Positions 8,440 to 17,046 of a DNA stretch of 64,000 nucleotides are shown here, one piece after another. The first letter of the stretch is position 1. Every line of letters begins with the position of its first letter. The notes below the pieces were generated by a model. It searched no databases. It saw nothing but the letters and a program-made list of their open reading frames with translations, and had not been told where the DNA came from. Source of the stretch: Pantoea sp. SOD02 (GTDB taxonomy: Bacteria; Pseudomonadota; Gammaproteobacteria; Enterobacterales; Enterobacteriaceae); the NCBI RefSeq assembly GCF_024707505.1, contig NZ_CP102604.1, positions 3,410,001-3,474,000 of the forward strand, read 5' to 3'. Both the position numbers and the translations under genes were made by a program.

Positions 8440-8464
8440 GGTCGCCATGAATGGCGACACCCTA
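8440..8464 (+). repeat. REP-like hairpin repeat
   Basis: Arms GGTCGCCAT/ATGGCGAC around GA, then ACACCCTAC, i.e. one copy with a two-base insertion near the foot. It lies 35 bases beyond the 3' end of the cio operon. Confidence 0.8.
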
Positions 8465-8498
8465 CGGGGATATCAACGGATGCGATTAATGTGCTGAC

Positions 8499-8666
8499 TC
8501 AATGCGAACGCATGCCCGCTGCCGTCATCATCATACGAAACAGTGATGCCACCACACCGAGTGCCAGCACGCTTGCGCCGTAAATGACCACCAGCCACAT
8601 CAACTGCTTCCACCACGGAATCTTCGTTTCAGAGTGAGTTTTCATGTTGCTGACCTCGGTTTTCAT
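8499..8666 (-). CDS. DUF2474 small subunit of CioAB-type oxidase
   Basis: 55-residue single-span membrane protein, readable as MKTEVSNMKTHSETK followed by PWWKQLMWLVVIYGASVLA and ending AAGMRSH. The WWK..MWL..IYGASVLALGVV pattern is that of DUF2474 proteins found downstream of cioAB/cydAB-like operons, which are functionally analogous to CydX in stabilising the oxidase. Its first ATG lies one base after the cioB stop, giving coupling; the ATG at 8645 has a better Shine-Dalgarno (GAGGT) and is an alternative giving 48 residues. Below usual ORF length cut-offs. Confidence 0.85.
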   Translation of the reverse strand: MKTEVSNMKTHSETKIPWWKQLMWLVVIYGASVLALGVVASLFRMMMTAAGMRSH

Positions 8667-8667
8667 A

Positions 8668-9672
8668 TCAATGGTATCCTTCGTCGGCTTTGATTTTTCC
8701 GCGGAACACGTAGTAACTCCAGAAGGTGTAACCCAGAATGACCGGAATAATCAGCAAGCCGCCCACCAGCATAAACGCCTGGCTGCTCGCCGGAGACGCC
8801 GCCTGCCAGATGGTGATTGACGGTGGAATGATGTTCGGCCAGATGCTGATGCCAAGGCCCGAAAAGCCAAGGAAAATCAGCGCCAGCGTCAGGATGAAAG
8901 GCGAGTAATGCGCTTCACGTTTGATGGCACGCACAATCCCCCACGAACACAGCACCACCAGCACCGGAACCGGCAGGAACCAGAACAGGTTCGGACGCGA
9001 GAACCAGCGCTGCGCGATGTCCGCATGCGTCAGCGGCGTCCAGATACTGATAATGCCCACCACCAGCAGCAGCGTCAGCGTCAGCGGTGTCGCCAGCGCA
9101 GACATCTTACGGTGCAGGTCGTGTTCGGTTTTCATGATCAGCCAGGTACAACCCAGCAGCGCATAGGCGATCACCAGACCAACGCCGCAGAACAGCGGGA
9201 AAGGTGCTAACCAGCTCATCGCTGAACCCGCATATTCACGGCCAACCACCGGGAAACCATTCAGGATGGCGCCAACCGCCACGCCCTGACTGAAGGTGGC
9301 CAGTAGTGAACCGGCAATGAACGACTTATCCCAGAACGGACGGTGTTCTACCGTAGCTTTAAAGCGGAACTCAAAAGCGACACCACGGAAGATCAGGCCA
9401 ATCAGCATTGCCGTCAAAGGAATCGACAGCGCATCCAGCAGCACCGAGTAGGCCAGCGGGAACGCGCCGTACAGCGCTGCGCCACCCAGCACCAACCAGG
9501 TTTCGTTGCCATCCCAAACCGGGGCAACGGTGTTAACCATCATGTCGCGTTCGATGGGATCTTTATTGAACGGCAGCAGCAAGCCAATGCCAAGATCGAA
9601 GCCATCCATCACGATGTACATCAAGGTGCCAAACACGATGATGGCAAACCAGATAATTGAAAAGTCGATCAT
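8668..9672 (-). CDS. cioB: Cyanide-insensitive-type quinol oxidase subunit II (CioB/CydB family)
   Basis: 334-residue inner-membrane subunit of a bd-type ubiquinol oxidase. The chosen start MIDFSIIWFAIIVFGTLMYIVMDGFDLGIG has the CydB signature; the ATG lies one base after the cioA stop, whereas the longer frame (30 extra residues) is Arg-rich, overlaps cioA and does not resemble the family. About nine hydrophobic helices follow, with DGNETWLVLGGAALYGAFP conserved. It pairs with CioA to reduce oxygen without proton pumping. Confidence 0.92.
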   Translation of the reverse strand: MIDFSIIWFAIIVFGTLMYIVMDGFDLGIGLLLPFNKDPIERDMMVNTVAPVWDGNETWLVLGGAALYGAFPLAYSVLLDALSIPLTAMLIGLIFRGVAFEFRFKATVEHRPFWDKSFIAGSLLATFSQGVAVGAILNGFPVVGREYAGSAMSWLAPFPLFCGVGLVIAYALLGCTWLIMKTEHDLHRKMSALATPLTLTLLLVVGIISIWTPLTHADIAQRWFSRPNLFWFLPVPVLVVLCSWGIVRAIKREAHYSPFILTLALIFLGFSGLGISIWPNIIPPSITIWQAASPASSQAFMLVGGLLIIPVILGYTFWSYYVFRGKIKADEGYH

Positions 9673-9673
9673 C

Positions 9674-11095
9674 TTAGTGCTCCCCACTCTTTTCGCTATG
9701 GGTTTTGGCCGCCGACAACGGACGCGCTGGCGTGTGATGCTGACCCGGACCACCGTGATCAACCTCTTTACCTTCGCCGGTCACCGGACCCTCTTTGATC
9801 AGACGCATCATGTAGAGGTAACCGACACCAAACACCGACGAGTAGACCAGAATGAACGCCAGCAGGCTGATGCTCATGTGCATATCGCCATGTGCGGAGA
9901 CCGCATCAATGGTGCGCTGCACGCCATAGACCACCCAAGGCTGACGCCCAATTTCGGTAGTAAACCAGCCAGCCAGAATGGCGATCAAACCGGATGGACC
10001 CATCAGCAGCGTGAACCACAGGAACGGACGCGAGTGATACAAACGGCCTTTGAAACGCAGCCACAAAGAAACCACGCCGAGCGTAATCATTAACAGGCCC
10101 AGCGCCACCATCACGCGGAATGACCAGAAGATGATGGTGGAGTTCGGACGGTCCTCTTTCGGGAAGCTCTTCAGCGCCGGAATTTGCTTCTCCAGGCTGT
10201 GCGTGAGAATCAGGCTGCCAAGGTATGGGATTTCCAACGCATACTTGGTGCGCTCCTGCTCCATATCCGGCACACCGAACAGAATCAGCGGCGAGGCTTC
10301 ACCCGGCTTGTTTTCCCAATGTCCTTCAATTGCCGCGATTTTCGCTGGCTGATGCTCAAGGGTGTTCAGGCCGTGCGCATCACCGATCATTGCCTGAATC
10401 GGTGCCACAATCAGCGCCATCCACAATGCCATCGAGAACATCTTACGAATCGCTGGATTGTCGTTACCGCGCAGCAAATGCCATGCGCCCGACGCGCCGA
10501 CAAAGAAGGCGCTGGCGAGGAAAGCACCCACCGACATGTGGAACAAGCGATAAGGGAACGAGGGGTTGAAGATGATTTTCAGCCAATCTTCCGGTACCAC
10601 GATGCCGTTCTGGATGATGTAGCCCTGCGGCGTATGCATCCAGCTGTTCGACGCCAGAATCCAGAAGGTGGAGAAGATGGTGCCGAGCGCGACCATGCAG
10701 GTTGCGAAGAAGTGCAAGCCTGGACCGACGCGGTTCCAGCCAAACAGCATTACGCCAAGGAAGCCCGCTTCAAGGAAGAACGCGGTTAACACTTCATAGG
10801 TGAGCAGCGGGCCGGTAATACTGCCAGCAAACTGTGAGAAACCACTCCAGTTAGTACCGAACTGGTACGCCATCACCAATCCGGATACCACGCCCATGCC
10901 GAAGTTAACGGCAAAAGCTTTCGACCAGAAATGGTAGAGATCGCGATAGGTCTCGTTACGGGTTTTCAGCCACATCCCTTCAAGCACCGCCAGGAAACTG
11001 GCGAGACCGATGGTGATGGCTGGAAAGATAATATGGAAGGAAACAGTAAATGCGAACTGAATCCTGGCCAGATGAAAGGCGTCTAATCCAAACAT
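9674..11095 (-). CDS. cioA: Cyanide-insensitive-type quinol oxidase subunit I (CioA)
   Basis: 473-residue haem-bearing subunit of a cytochrome bd-family oxidase. Haem-ligand positions expected for CydA are present: His in SFHIIFP near residue 21, His in YRLFHMSVG near 186, Met in DMHMSISLL near 395; GRQPWVVYG is the family motif. The quinol (Q) loop after [22 protein letters not shown] is short, the feature separating CioA from E. coli CydA. First gene of cioA-cioB-DUF2474. An FNR-like box 165 bases upstream suggests oxygen control. It oxidises ubiquinol at the periplasmic face. Confidence 0.92.
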   Translation of the reverse strand: MFGLDAFHLARIQFAFTVSFHIIFPAITIGLASFLAVLEGMWLKTRNETYRDLYHFWSKAFAVNFGMGVVSGLVMAYQFGTNWSGFSQFAGSITGPLLTYEVLTAFFLEAGFLGVMLFGWNRVGPGLHFFATCMVALGTIFSTFWILASNSWMHTPQGYIIQNGIVVPEDWLKIIFNPSFPYRLFHMSVGAFLASAFFVGASGAWHLLRGNDNPAIRKMFSMALWMALIVAPIQAMIGDAHGLNTLEHQPAKIAAIEGHWENKPGEASPLILFGVPDMEQERTKYALEIPYLGSLILTHSLEKQIPALKSFPKEDRPNSTIIFWSFRVMVALGLLMITLGVVSLWLRFKGRLYHSRPFLWFTLLMGPSGLIAILAGWFTTEIGRQPWVVYGVQRTIDAVSAHGDMHMSISLLAFILVYSSVFGVGYLYMMRLIKEGPVTGEGKEVDHGGPGQHHTPARPLSAAKTHSEKSGEH

Positions 11096-11258
11096 TGCTT
11101 ACCTCATTGCCACAAATTACACCGAATTTTTACTTATAATTAACAAGCAGAGCGCAGCGGTTATTTCGCCGTGCTTAAAGAAATGTCGCGCCAATGTAAA
11201 AGGAAGTGGTGCGAACGAAAAGATACAGGGGAAGTCGGTAAAACTATAACAGTGTTTT

Positions 11259-11272
11259 TTGATTTCGATCAT
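11259..11272. promoter_or_regulatory. FNR/ANR-like box between cioA and yghX
   Basis: TTGAT-TTCG-ATCAT matches 9 of 10 defined positions of the FNR consensus. It lies 164 bases before cioA and 388 before yghX. The rest of the 564-bp gap (11096-11659) is AT-rich, with no convincing small gene. Confidence 0.5.
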
Positions 11273-11659
11273 TGTTTTCAGCAGAAACTAATACTTTAAA
11301 ATCACTATGTTAAGGTTAATCACCCTCACTCATTGTGACAATATTGTTATTATTTTACGTTTATTCCCGCTGTGCTTATCAGGTAACCACTTCATTTATT
11401 TATTTTTTAGTGCGCAGAAAAAAGGCGTTATTTACTGCTCCTCATTAGAGCATGTAAATATTTCCGGACAGCTCGGGATGATCAGAATTGTTAATTAAAA
11501 GATAATTAATTTAAAACGAAAAGCGTAATTCCTGCTGCTTATTGGTGACGTGATGTAAACGTGGTTACGTTAACCTGCTGCGGCATGGCATTTGCCAGCG
11601 GCGACAAGCTGTGCTTTTTTAGAGCAGTAATCAACCAGTTAAACAGCGAAGGAGAGGTT

Positions 11660-12550
11660 ATGGCCCGTCTTACTGCACAGGATTTCCCTCAGGAACTGCT
11701 CGAGCTTTACGATTACTACGCCCACGGCAAAATCAGCAAACGCGAATTTATCTCGATGGCGGCGAAATTCACCGTTGCGGGCATGGCGGGCGCAACATTA
11801 TTGAGCGCGATGAGCCCTAATTATGCGCTGGCGCAGCAGGTGGAATTTACCGATCCGGCGATCAAACCGGAGTACATTCACTATCCATCACCGCAAGGCC
11901 ACGGCGAGGTGCGCGGCTATCTGGTGCGACCGGCCAATGCAACCGGCAAAGTGCCTGCAGTGGTGGTGGTGCACGAGAATCGTGGCCTTAATCCCTATAT
12001 CGAGGATGTGGCGAGACGCGTAGCGAAAGCCGGTTATATCGCGCTGGCACCGGATGGCCTGAGCTCGCTGGGCGGTTATCCGGGCAATGATGATGAAGGC
12101 AAAACGATGCAGGCCAAAGTCGATCCGACTAAGTTGATGAATGACTTCTTCGCCGCGATTGATTTCCTGATGCATCACGAGGAAGGCACTGGCAAAGTGG
12201 GCATCACCGGCTTCTGCTACGGCGGCGGCGTAGCCAATGCGGCTGCGGTCGCTTTTCCCGATTTAGCCTGCGCGGTGCCGTTTTATGGCCGTCAGCCTAA
12301 AGCCGAAGATGTGCCGCGCATCAAAGCGCCGCTGCTGTTGCACTACGCCGCGCTGGATAAAGGCATCAACGAAGGCTGGCCTGCCTATGAAGAGGCGTTG
12401 AAAGCTAATCACAAAGTCTACGAAGGCTATGTTTATCCCGGCGTGAACCATGGCTTCCATAATGATTCGACGCCGCGTTATGACAAAGCCGCCGCCGAAT
12501 TAGCCTGGAGCCGCACGCTGGGTTGGTTTGAGAAGTATTTGCGGGCGTGA
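11660..12550 (+). CDS. yghX: Dienelactone hydrolase family protein YghX
   Basis: 296-residue alpha/beta hydrolase closely matching YghX through its length ([30 protein letters not shown]). Catalytic Cys in GFCYGGGV, with Asp ([16 protein letters not shown]) and His (GVNHGFHND) placed as in dienelactone hydrolases. A hydrophobic stretch (residues ~27-52) after SKREF looks like a Tat-type or uncleaved export signal, with KR instead of RR. The ATG at 11660 has GGAGAGG six bases upstream; the longer frame lacks support. E. coli K-12 carries a damaged copy, whereas this one is intact. Natural substrate unknown. Confidence 0.92.
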   Translation: MARLTAQDFPQELLELYDYYAHGKISKREFISMAAKFTVAGMAGATLLSAMSPNYALAQQVEFTDPAIKPEYIHYPSPQGHGEVRGYLVRPANATGKVPAVVVVHENRGLNPYIEDVARRVAKAGYIALAPDGLSSLGGYPGNDDEGKTMQAKVDPTKLMNDFFAAIDFLMHHEEGTGKVGITGFCYGGGVANAAAVAFPDLACAVPFYGRQPKAEDVPRIKAPLLLHYAALDKGINEGWPAYEEALKANHKVYEGYVYPGVNHGFHNDSTPRYDKAAAELAWSRTLGWFEKYLRA

Positions 12551-12557
12551 TGGCTGC

Positions 12558-12624
12558 GGTCGCCATAAATGGCGACCCTACTAATTCCACTGCATCGTTT
12601 GTAGGGTCGCCATTCATGGCGACC
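12558..12624. repeat. REP-like inverted pair between yghX and ytfH 3' ends
   Basis: Copy at 12558-12581 ends CTAC; inverted copy at 12601-12624 begins GTAG; 19 bases between. The pair fills the convergent gap and could fold into one larger hairpin that ends transcription from both sides. Confidence 0.9.
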
Positions 12625-12627
12625 TTC

Positions 12628-12990
12628 TCAATGCGCCTTCAATATCCGATGCACATTGCTCTCCAGCCAATCCGCCAGCCCTGTCACCTGCCCTTCCACT
12701 TCGCGGCCTAATGACGTCAAACGATACTCGACGTGTGGCGGCACCACTTCATAGGCAATGCGCTCAACAAAACCATCCTCTTCCATATAGCGCAGCGTCT
12801 GCGCCAGCATGCGTTCGCTCACGCCGCCAATCTTGCGACGCAGCTCGCTAAAGCGCAGAGTTTCTTCGCGTAGCGCCAGCAAAATCAGTACGCTCCAGCG
12901 GCTGGTAATGCGTTTCAGCACTTCGCGCGACGGGCAGTTCACGTTAAGCAACTCACCGCGCGTAAATTTTTCACTCATCTTTTCAGACAT
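12628..12990 (-). CDS. ytfH: HxlR-family regulator YtfH
   Basis: 120-residue winged-helix HxlR regulator. The conserved Cys of the family is in VNCPSREVLKRITSRWSVLIL; GGVSERMLAQTLRYMEEDGFVER is the recognition region and VVPPHVEYRLTSLGRE the wing. It matches YtfH in sequence and in being divergent from qorB. Redox or reactive carbonyl sensing through the Cys is likely for the group. A concentric dyad in the 97-bp gap is the probable operator. Confidence 0.9.
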   Translation of the reverse strand: MSEKMSEKFTRGELLNVNCPSREVLKRITSRWSVLILLALREETLRFSELRRKIGGVSERMLAQTLRYMEEDGFVERIAYEVVPPHVEYRLTSLGREVEGQVTGLADWLESNVHRILKAH

Positions 12991-13006
12991 TTAACTCACC
13001 CATCTC

Positions 13007-13045
13007 AAACTAACAAATCTGTAAGTACTTACTAAAAGTTAGTTT
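13007..13045. promoter_or_regulatory. Nested dyad operator in the ytfH-qorB gap
   Basis: AAACTAAC (13007-13014) and GTTAGTTT (13038-13045) form perfect 8-bp arms around a central perfect palindrome GTAAGTACTTAC (13021-13032); both are centred at about 13026. The gap is only 97 bp, so one bound YtfH dimer pair could control both divergent genes. Confidence 0.65.
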
Positions 13046-13087
13046 ATCGCTTAGGCTGTTTTCATACCAGTTCAAAAGGAGAACATC

Positions 13088-13942
13088 ATGATTGCGATTA
13101 CAGGTGCCACAGGCCAACTTGGCCGTTTGGTGATTAACGAGTTACTGAAAAAAGTGCCGGCTAGCGAAATCATTGCAGCGGTGCGTTCGCCGGAGAAAGC
13201 GGCCGATCTGCAAGCATTGGGCGTGACACTGCGTGCGGCGGATTACAGCAAACCGGAAACGCTGCAGAGCGCCTTTGCTGGTGTCGATAAGCTGCTGCTG
13301 ATCTCTTCGAGTGAAGTCGGCCAGCGTGAAGCGCAGCACAAGGCGGTGATCGATGCGGCAAAAGCCGCCGGCGTTGGCTTTATCGCCTACACCAGCTTGC
13401 TGCATGCCGATACATCGCCATTGGGATTAGGCGTTGAGCATCGTGCGACTGAAGCGCAGCTGAAAGCCTCCGGCATTCCGTTCGCGCTGCTGCGTAACGG
13501 CTGGTACACCGAAAACTACGCGGCGAGTATTGCACCAGCGCTGGCGCATCATGCCTTTATTGGTGCGGTGGGTGAAGGTCGCATCGCCTCTGCGGCGCGC
13601 GCTGATTATGCGGCTGCAGCAGCCGAAGTGATCAGCCGTGACGACCAGGCTGGCAAAGTGTATGAACTGGCTGGCGATGACAGCTACACGCTGGCGCAGT
13701 TCAGCGCCGAGATTGCCAAACAGTCGGGCGAGCAAGTGGATTACATCAACCTGCCACAGGCGGAATTTGCCGCCGCGCTGAAAGGTGCTGGTTTGCCAGA
13801 CGGTTTGTCCGAGATGCTGGCGGATTCCGATGCCGGTGCTGAAAAAGGTGGATTGTTCGATGATAGCCATACGCTGAGCAAACTGATTGGGCGCCCAACC
13901 ACACCGTATGCGGAAGTGATTAAGGCGGCGTTACAGAAGTAA
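13088..13942 (+). CDS. qorB: NAD(P)H:quinone oxidoreductase QorB
   Basis: 284-residue atypical short-chain dehydrogenase/NmrA-like quinone reductase. N-terminal Rossmann motif ITGATGQLGRLV binds NADPH; RNGWYTENY and the AGDDSYTLAQFSAEI segment are typical of QorB/YtfG. It starts after AGGAGAACATC. Divergent from the regulator ytfH with a shared dyad, so likely derepressed by oxidants or electrophilic quinones. Cytoplasmic. Confidence 0.93.
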   Translation: MIAITGATGQLGRLVINELLKKVPASEIIAAVRSPEKAADLQALGVTLRAADYSKPETLQSAFAGVDKLLLISSSEVGQREAQHKAVIDAAKAAGVGFIAYTSLLHADTSPLGLGVEHRATEAQLKASGIPFALLRNGWYTENYAASIAPALAHHAFIGAVGEGRIASAARADYAAAAAEVISRDDQAGKVYELAGDDSYTLAQFSAEIAKQSGEQVDYINLPQAEFAAALKGAGLPDGLSEMLADSDAGAEKGGLFDDSHTLSKLIGRPTTPYAEVIKAALQK

Positions 13943-13951
13943 AGTTAACCA

Positions 13952-13971
13952 GGTTGGCATTTATGCCAACC
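13952..13971. repeat. REP-like variant with compensated arms (possible qorB terminator)
   Basis: GGTTGGCAT/ATGCCAACC: two positions per arm differ from the canonical repeat and are compensated in the other arm. Flanking ACCA/TGGT extends the stem. It lies 9 bases after the qorB stop. Confidence 0.8.
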
Positions 13972-14198
13972 TGGTCAATCACCGCTGCGTTTGCCATCAA
14001 TTGATCAAGCCATCCCACGCTTTTTCACGCAAATTTTAGCGATTTTCTTAAATACAGATAATTCTGCGTAGCTATTTAAACATCCATCCTAAACGCCGCT
14101 TTCATTTCCTGAAATATAGTCCGTTGTAATCGCTGAAAAATCATAAAAACACCGGATCCATCGACATGATTTATTACGTTCATAGATAAATCGCATTG

Positions 14199-14226
14199 TT
14201 GTTTCGCCCGTTCAGAGCTCTATAAT
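14199..14226 (+). promoter_or_regulatory. treF promoter
   Basis: TTGTTT (14199-14204), 16-base spacer, TATAAT (14221-14226). Transcription would start near 14233, which excludes the TTG at 14227 as a start codon and leaves ~33 nt of leader before the proposed AUU. The rest of 13972-14198 is AT-rich with no other feature recognised. Confidence 0.6.
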
Positions 14227-14265
14227 TTGTTCTTTACGCATTCAAGAATTTACCAGGAGGCTGCT

Positions 14266-15924
14266 ATTAATACTAACCAACAGCAATATAACGCTTTCGA
14301 GGATCGACGCGCTGATGCTGAACTGGAGTATCAATATAATCCTCATGAGTTCGTTCGCGAAGGTATGCAGGATTCGGAGCCGGAACCCGAGCTGATTGAA
14401 GGTCTGCCCGCGCCGGATGCGCTGACGCCTGCCGATCGCTACATGGAACTGTTTGAGCAGGTGCAGACATCGCACATATTTGCCGACAGCAAAACGTTCC
14501 CGGACTGCGCACCAAAATTCGATCCGCTGGATATTTTAATTCGTTTTCGTCGCCGTAAACGCGCAGCGGATTTTGATCTGGAAGCATTCGTGCACGAACA
14601 TTTTTATTCGCCTCAGGTGAATGAGAGTTTTTATGTTTCCAATCCAGATAAAACTTTAACTGAACACATTGACGATCTGTGGCCGGTGTTAACCAAAATG
14701 CCGCAGCAACATTTAGCGCACTCATCGCTGCTGCCGTTGCCAAAACCCTATGTGGTACCCGGTGGTCGATTTGGAGAAACCTATTACTGGGACTCCTACT
14801 TCAGCATGCTCGGTCTGGCCGATGCAGGTCGCGATGATTTGCTGCGTCACATGGCGGATAACTTCGCCTGGCTGATTGATAACTATGGTCACGTGCCGAA
14901 CGGCAACCGGACTTACTATCTCAGCCGCTCGCAGCCGCCGGTATTCGCGCTGATGGTCGAACTGTTTGAAGAGGATGGCATTCGCGGGGCGAAACGCTAT
15001 CTCGATCAGCTGATGAAAGAGTATCAGTTCTGGATGGACGGCGCAGGCGAGCTGATGCCGCATCAGGCCTATCGCCACGTGGTGCGCATGCCAGATGGTT
15101 CGCTGCTCAACCGTTACTGGGACGATCGCGACACGCCGCGCGATGAATCGTGGCTGGAAGATATTGAAACCGCGAAGAAATCAGGTCGTCCGGCGAATGA
15201 GGTTTACCGCGATCTGCGTGCCGGTGCCGCATCGGGCTGGGATTACTCTTCACGCTGGCTGCGCGATCCGCAGCGTCTGGCGAGTATTCGCACCACGCAA
15301 TTTATTCCTATCGATCTCAACGCGTTCCTCTACAAGCTGGAGCTGATGATTTCGACGCTGTCCCATGCCAAAGGCGAAGAGCTAACGGCGCTGGCGTGGC
15401 AGAAAAAAGCCGATGCGCGTAAGCAGGCGATTCACCGCTATCTGTGGGATAACACCGCCGGTGTGTACCGCGATTACGACTGGCGTCGCGAGCGCTTTGG
15501 CGCCTTTACCGCTGCTGCCGTGGTGCCGCTGTTCCTTGGCCTTGCCTCACCCGAGCAGGCGCACTTGCAGGCCGTTGCGCTGCGTCATCTGTTGTTGACG
15601 CAAGGCGGTTTGCTGACCTCGATGGTGGAGAGCGGCGAACAGTGGGATAAACCCAATGCATGGGCGCCGCTGCAGTGGATGGCGGTAGTCGGTTTGAATC
15701 ACTACGGTGAAGAGACGCTGGCGACAGAAATTGCCGTTAACTGGCTGAATACGGTGAACAATTTCTACTCACTGCATCATAAGCTGGTGGAGAAGTATGA
15801 CATCAGCGGCGATCGCGCCCGTCCGGGTGGCGGTGGTGAATATCCGCTGCAGGACGGCTTCGGCTGGACTAATGGCGTGACGCGCAGATTGATGACCATG
15901 TATGGGCATTTGCTGGCGGATTGA
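14266..15924 (+). CDS. treF: Cytoplasmic trehalase TreF, apparent AUU start
   Basis: Glycoside hydrolase 37 trehalase that splits trehalose to two glucose molecules in the cytoplasm. Family signatures [15 protein letters not shown] and [13 protein letters not shown] are intact and the protein aligns with E. coli TreF end to end. No ATG or usable GTG/TTG lies at the expected start. ATT at 14266 sits 5 bases after a perfect AGGAGG; starting there gives 552 residues and puts the conserved Met of the [16 protein letters not shown] block at residue 34, the same position as Met34 in E. coli. The TTG at 14227 abuts the -10 box and would not be transcribed as a start. Confidence 0.9.
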   Translation: MNTNQQQYNAFEDRRADAELEYQYNPHEFVREGMQDSEPEPELIEGLPAPDALTPADRYMELFEQVQTSHIFADSKTFPDCAPKFDPLDILIRFRRRKRAADFDLEAFVHEHFYSPQVNESFYVSNPDKTLTEHIDDLWPVLTKMPQQHLAHSSLLPLPKPYVVPGGRFGETYYWDSYFSMLGLADAGRDDLLRHMADNFAWLIDNYGHVPNGNRTYYLSRSQPPVFALMVELFEEDGIRGAKRYLDQLMKEYQFWMDGAGELMPHQAYRHVVRMPDGSLLNRYWDDRDTPRDESWLEDIETAKKSGRPANEVYRDLRAGAASGWDYSSRWLRDPQRLASIRTTQFIPIDLNAFLYKLELMISTLSHAKGEELTALAWQKKADARKQAIHRYLWDNTAGVYRDYDWRRERFGAFTAAAVVPLFLGLASPEQAHLQAVALRHLLLTQGGLLTSMVESGEQWDKPNAWAPLQWMAVVGLNHYGEETLATEIAVNWLNTVNNFYSLHHKLVEKYDISGDRARPGGGGEYPLQDGFGWTNGVTRRLMTMYGHLLAD

Positions 15925-15936
15925 TTAATACGCACC

Positions 15937-16000
15937 GTAGGGTCGCCATTCATGGCGACCGTTTCACATATTGCGCATTTGGTCGCCATGAATGGCGACC
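15937..16000. repeat. REP-like pair between treF and hydrolase
   Basis: 15937-15960 begins GTAG and 15981-16000 is a second perfect copy lacking a CTAC foot; 20 bases apart, in the convergent gap. Confidence 0.9.
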
Positions 16001-16011
16001 GCTAACGACTT

Positions 16012-16830
16012 CTACTTCTGCAAAAACGCCAACAAATCCGCATTCAGCTGATCCTGATGCGTCACCGCAAATCCATGCGGACCGTTCTCATAAACCTTCA
16101 GCTCCGATCCTTTAATCATCTCATGCGCCAACTTACCGGTGGCTTCAAACGGCACGATCTGGTCGTTGCTGCCATGAATCACCAACGTCGGCACATCAAC
16201 TTTAGCGATATCCGTGCGGAAATCGGTCTCAGAGAAGGCCGTGACACAATCAATCGTGCCTTTCAGCGACGCCAGCAGCGCGATGTTCAACGTCTGCGTC
16301 AGCACGCCATCAGAAACGGTTTGCCCGGCGTTAATGCCATAGAACGGCGTGGCGAACTCTTTGATAAATTGCGCGCGGTCTTTACGCAAACCCTCTTTAA
16401 TGCCATCAAACGCGGCCTGCTCTACGCCTTCTGGATGATCGGCAGTCTTGCCGAATATCGGTGTCACCGCGCCCAGCAACACTAATCCTTTCACTTTCGC
16501 CGTGCCGTAGCGGCCGATATAGCGCGTCACATCGCCGCCACCCATTGAGAAGCCCACCAGCGTCACGTCGTCTAATTGCAGATGCTCAATCAGGCCATGA
16601 ATATCATCGGCAAAGGTATCGTAATCGTAGCCTTCCCACGGCTGTTCAGAACGGCCAAAGCCTCGGCGGTCAAAGGCAATCACGCGGTAGCCGCGCTCAG
16701 CAAGGAAATTGAGTTGGCTATCCCACATATCGGCATCCAGCGGCCAGCCGTGGCTAAACAGCACCGGTTGGCCCTTGCCCCAATCTTTGAAGTAAAGGTT
16801 CACGCCGTCTTTAGTCTTGAAAGTGCTCAT
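16012..16830 (-). CDS. Alpha/beta hydrolase, non-haem haloperoxidase/arylesterase type
   Basis: 272-residue hydrolase of the cofactor-free haloperoxidase/esterase group. Oxyanion region FSHGWPLDADMW, nucleophile elbow GFSMGGGDVTRYIGRYG (Ser near 95), acid in VIHGSNDQIVPFE (~225) and base His in GPHGFAVTHQDQLNADL (~253) are all present. Secretion signal absent, so cytoplasmic. It is divergent from the MFS exporter with an 11-bp inverted repeat between them, hinting at joint control. Substrate unknown; 'peroxidase' in this family is often a side activity. Confidence 0.88.
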   Translation of the reverse strand: MSTFKTKDGVNLYFKDWGKGQPVLFSHGWPLDADMWDSQLNFLAERGYRVIAFDRRGFGRSEQPWEGYDYDTFADDIHGLIEHLQLDDVTLVGFSMGGGDVTRYIGRYGTAKVKGLVLLGAVTPIFGKTADHPEGVEQAAFDGIKEGLRKDRAQFIKEFATPFYGINAGQTVSDGVLTQTLNIALLASLKGTIDCVTAFSETDFRTDIAKVDVPTLVIHGSNDQIVPFEATGKLAHEMIKGSELKVYENGPHGFAVTHQDQLNADLLAFLQK

Positions 16831-16914
16831 GTTTTTGCTCCGTTAGTGAGTGATGTTGTGTCTGTCAATCAAACTACATCGAGCTATGGGAAAAACCTAA
16901 AGCAGAGATTTTGA

Positions 16915-16970
16915 CAACTTGTTCAAGGTTTTTGATGCTGCAAAGCTGTCAAAAAAGCCTGAACAAGTTG
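16915..16970. promoter_or_regulatory. Long-armed inverted repeat between divergent genes
   Basis: CAACTTGTTCA (16915-16925) and TGAACAAGTTG (16960-16970) are perfectly complementary over 11 bp, 34 bases apart, with further partial pairing (AGGTTTTT against AAAAAAGCC) inside. It sits 70-130 bases before the MFS start and 85-140 before the hydrolase start, as for an operator pair bound by a looping repressor. Confidence 0.45.
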
Positions 16971-17046
16971 AGGAATTTTTTCCGCTATCAAGCACGCGGC
17001 GGGATTCGTAAGGTGCTTACATCGCCTCTCTTACAGGAACATGATG

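Noticed and set aside
11307..11498. 63-residue frame in the cioA-yghX gap
   Set aside because: No Shine-Dalgarno, no recognisable domain, AT-rich random-like composition.
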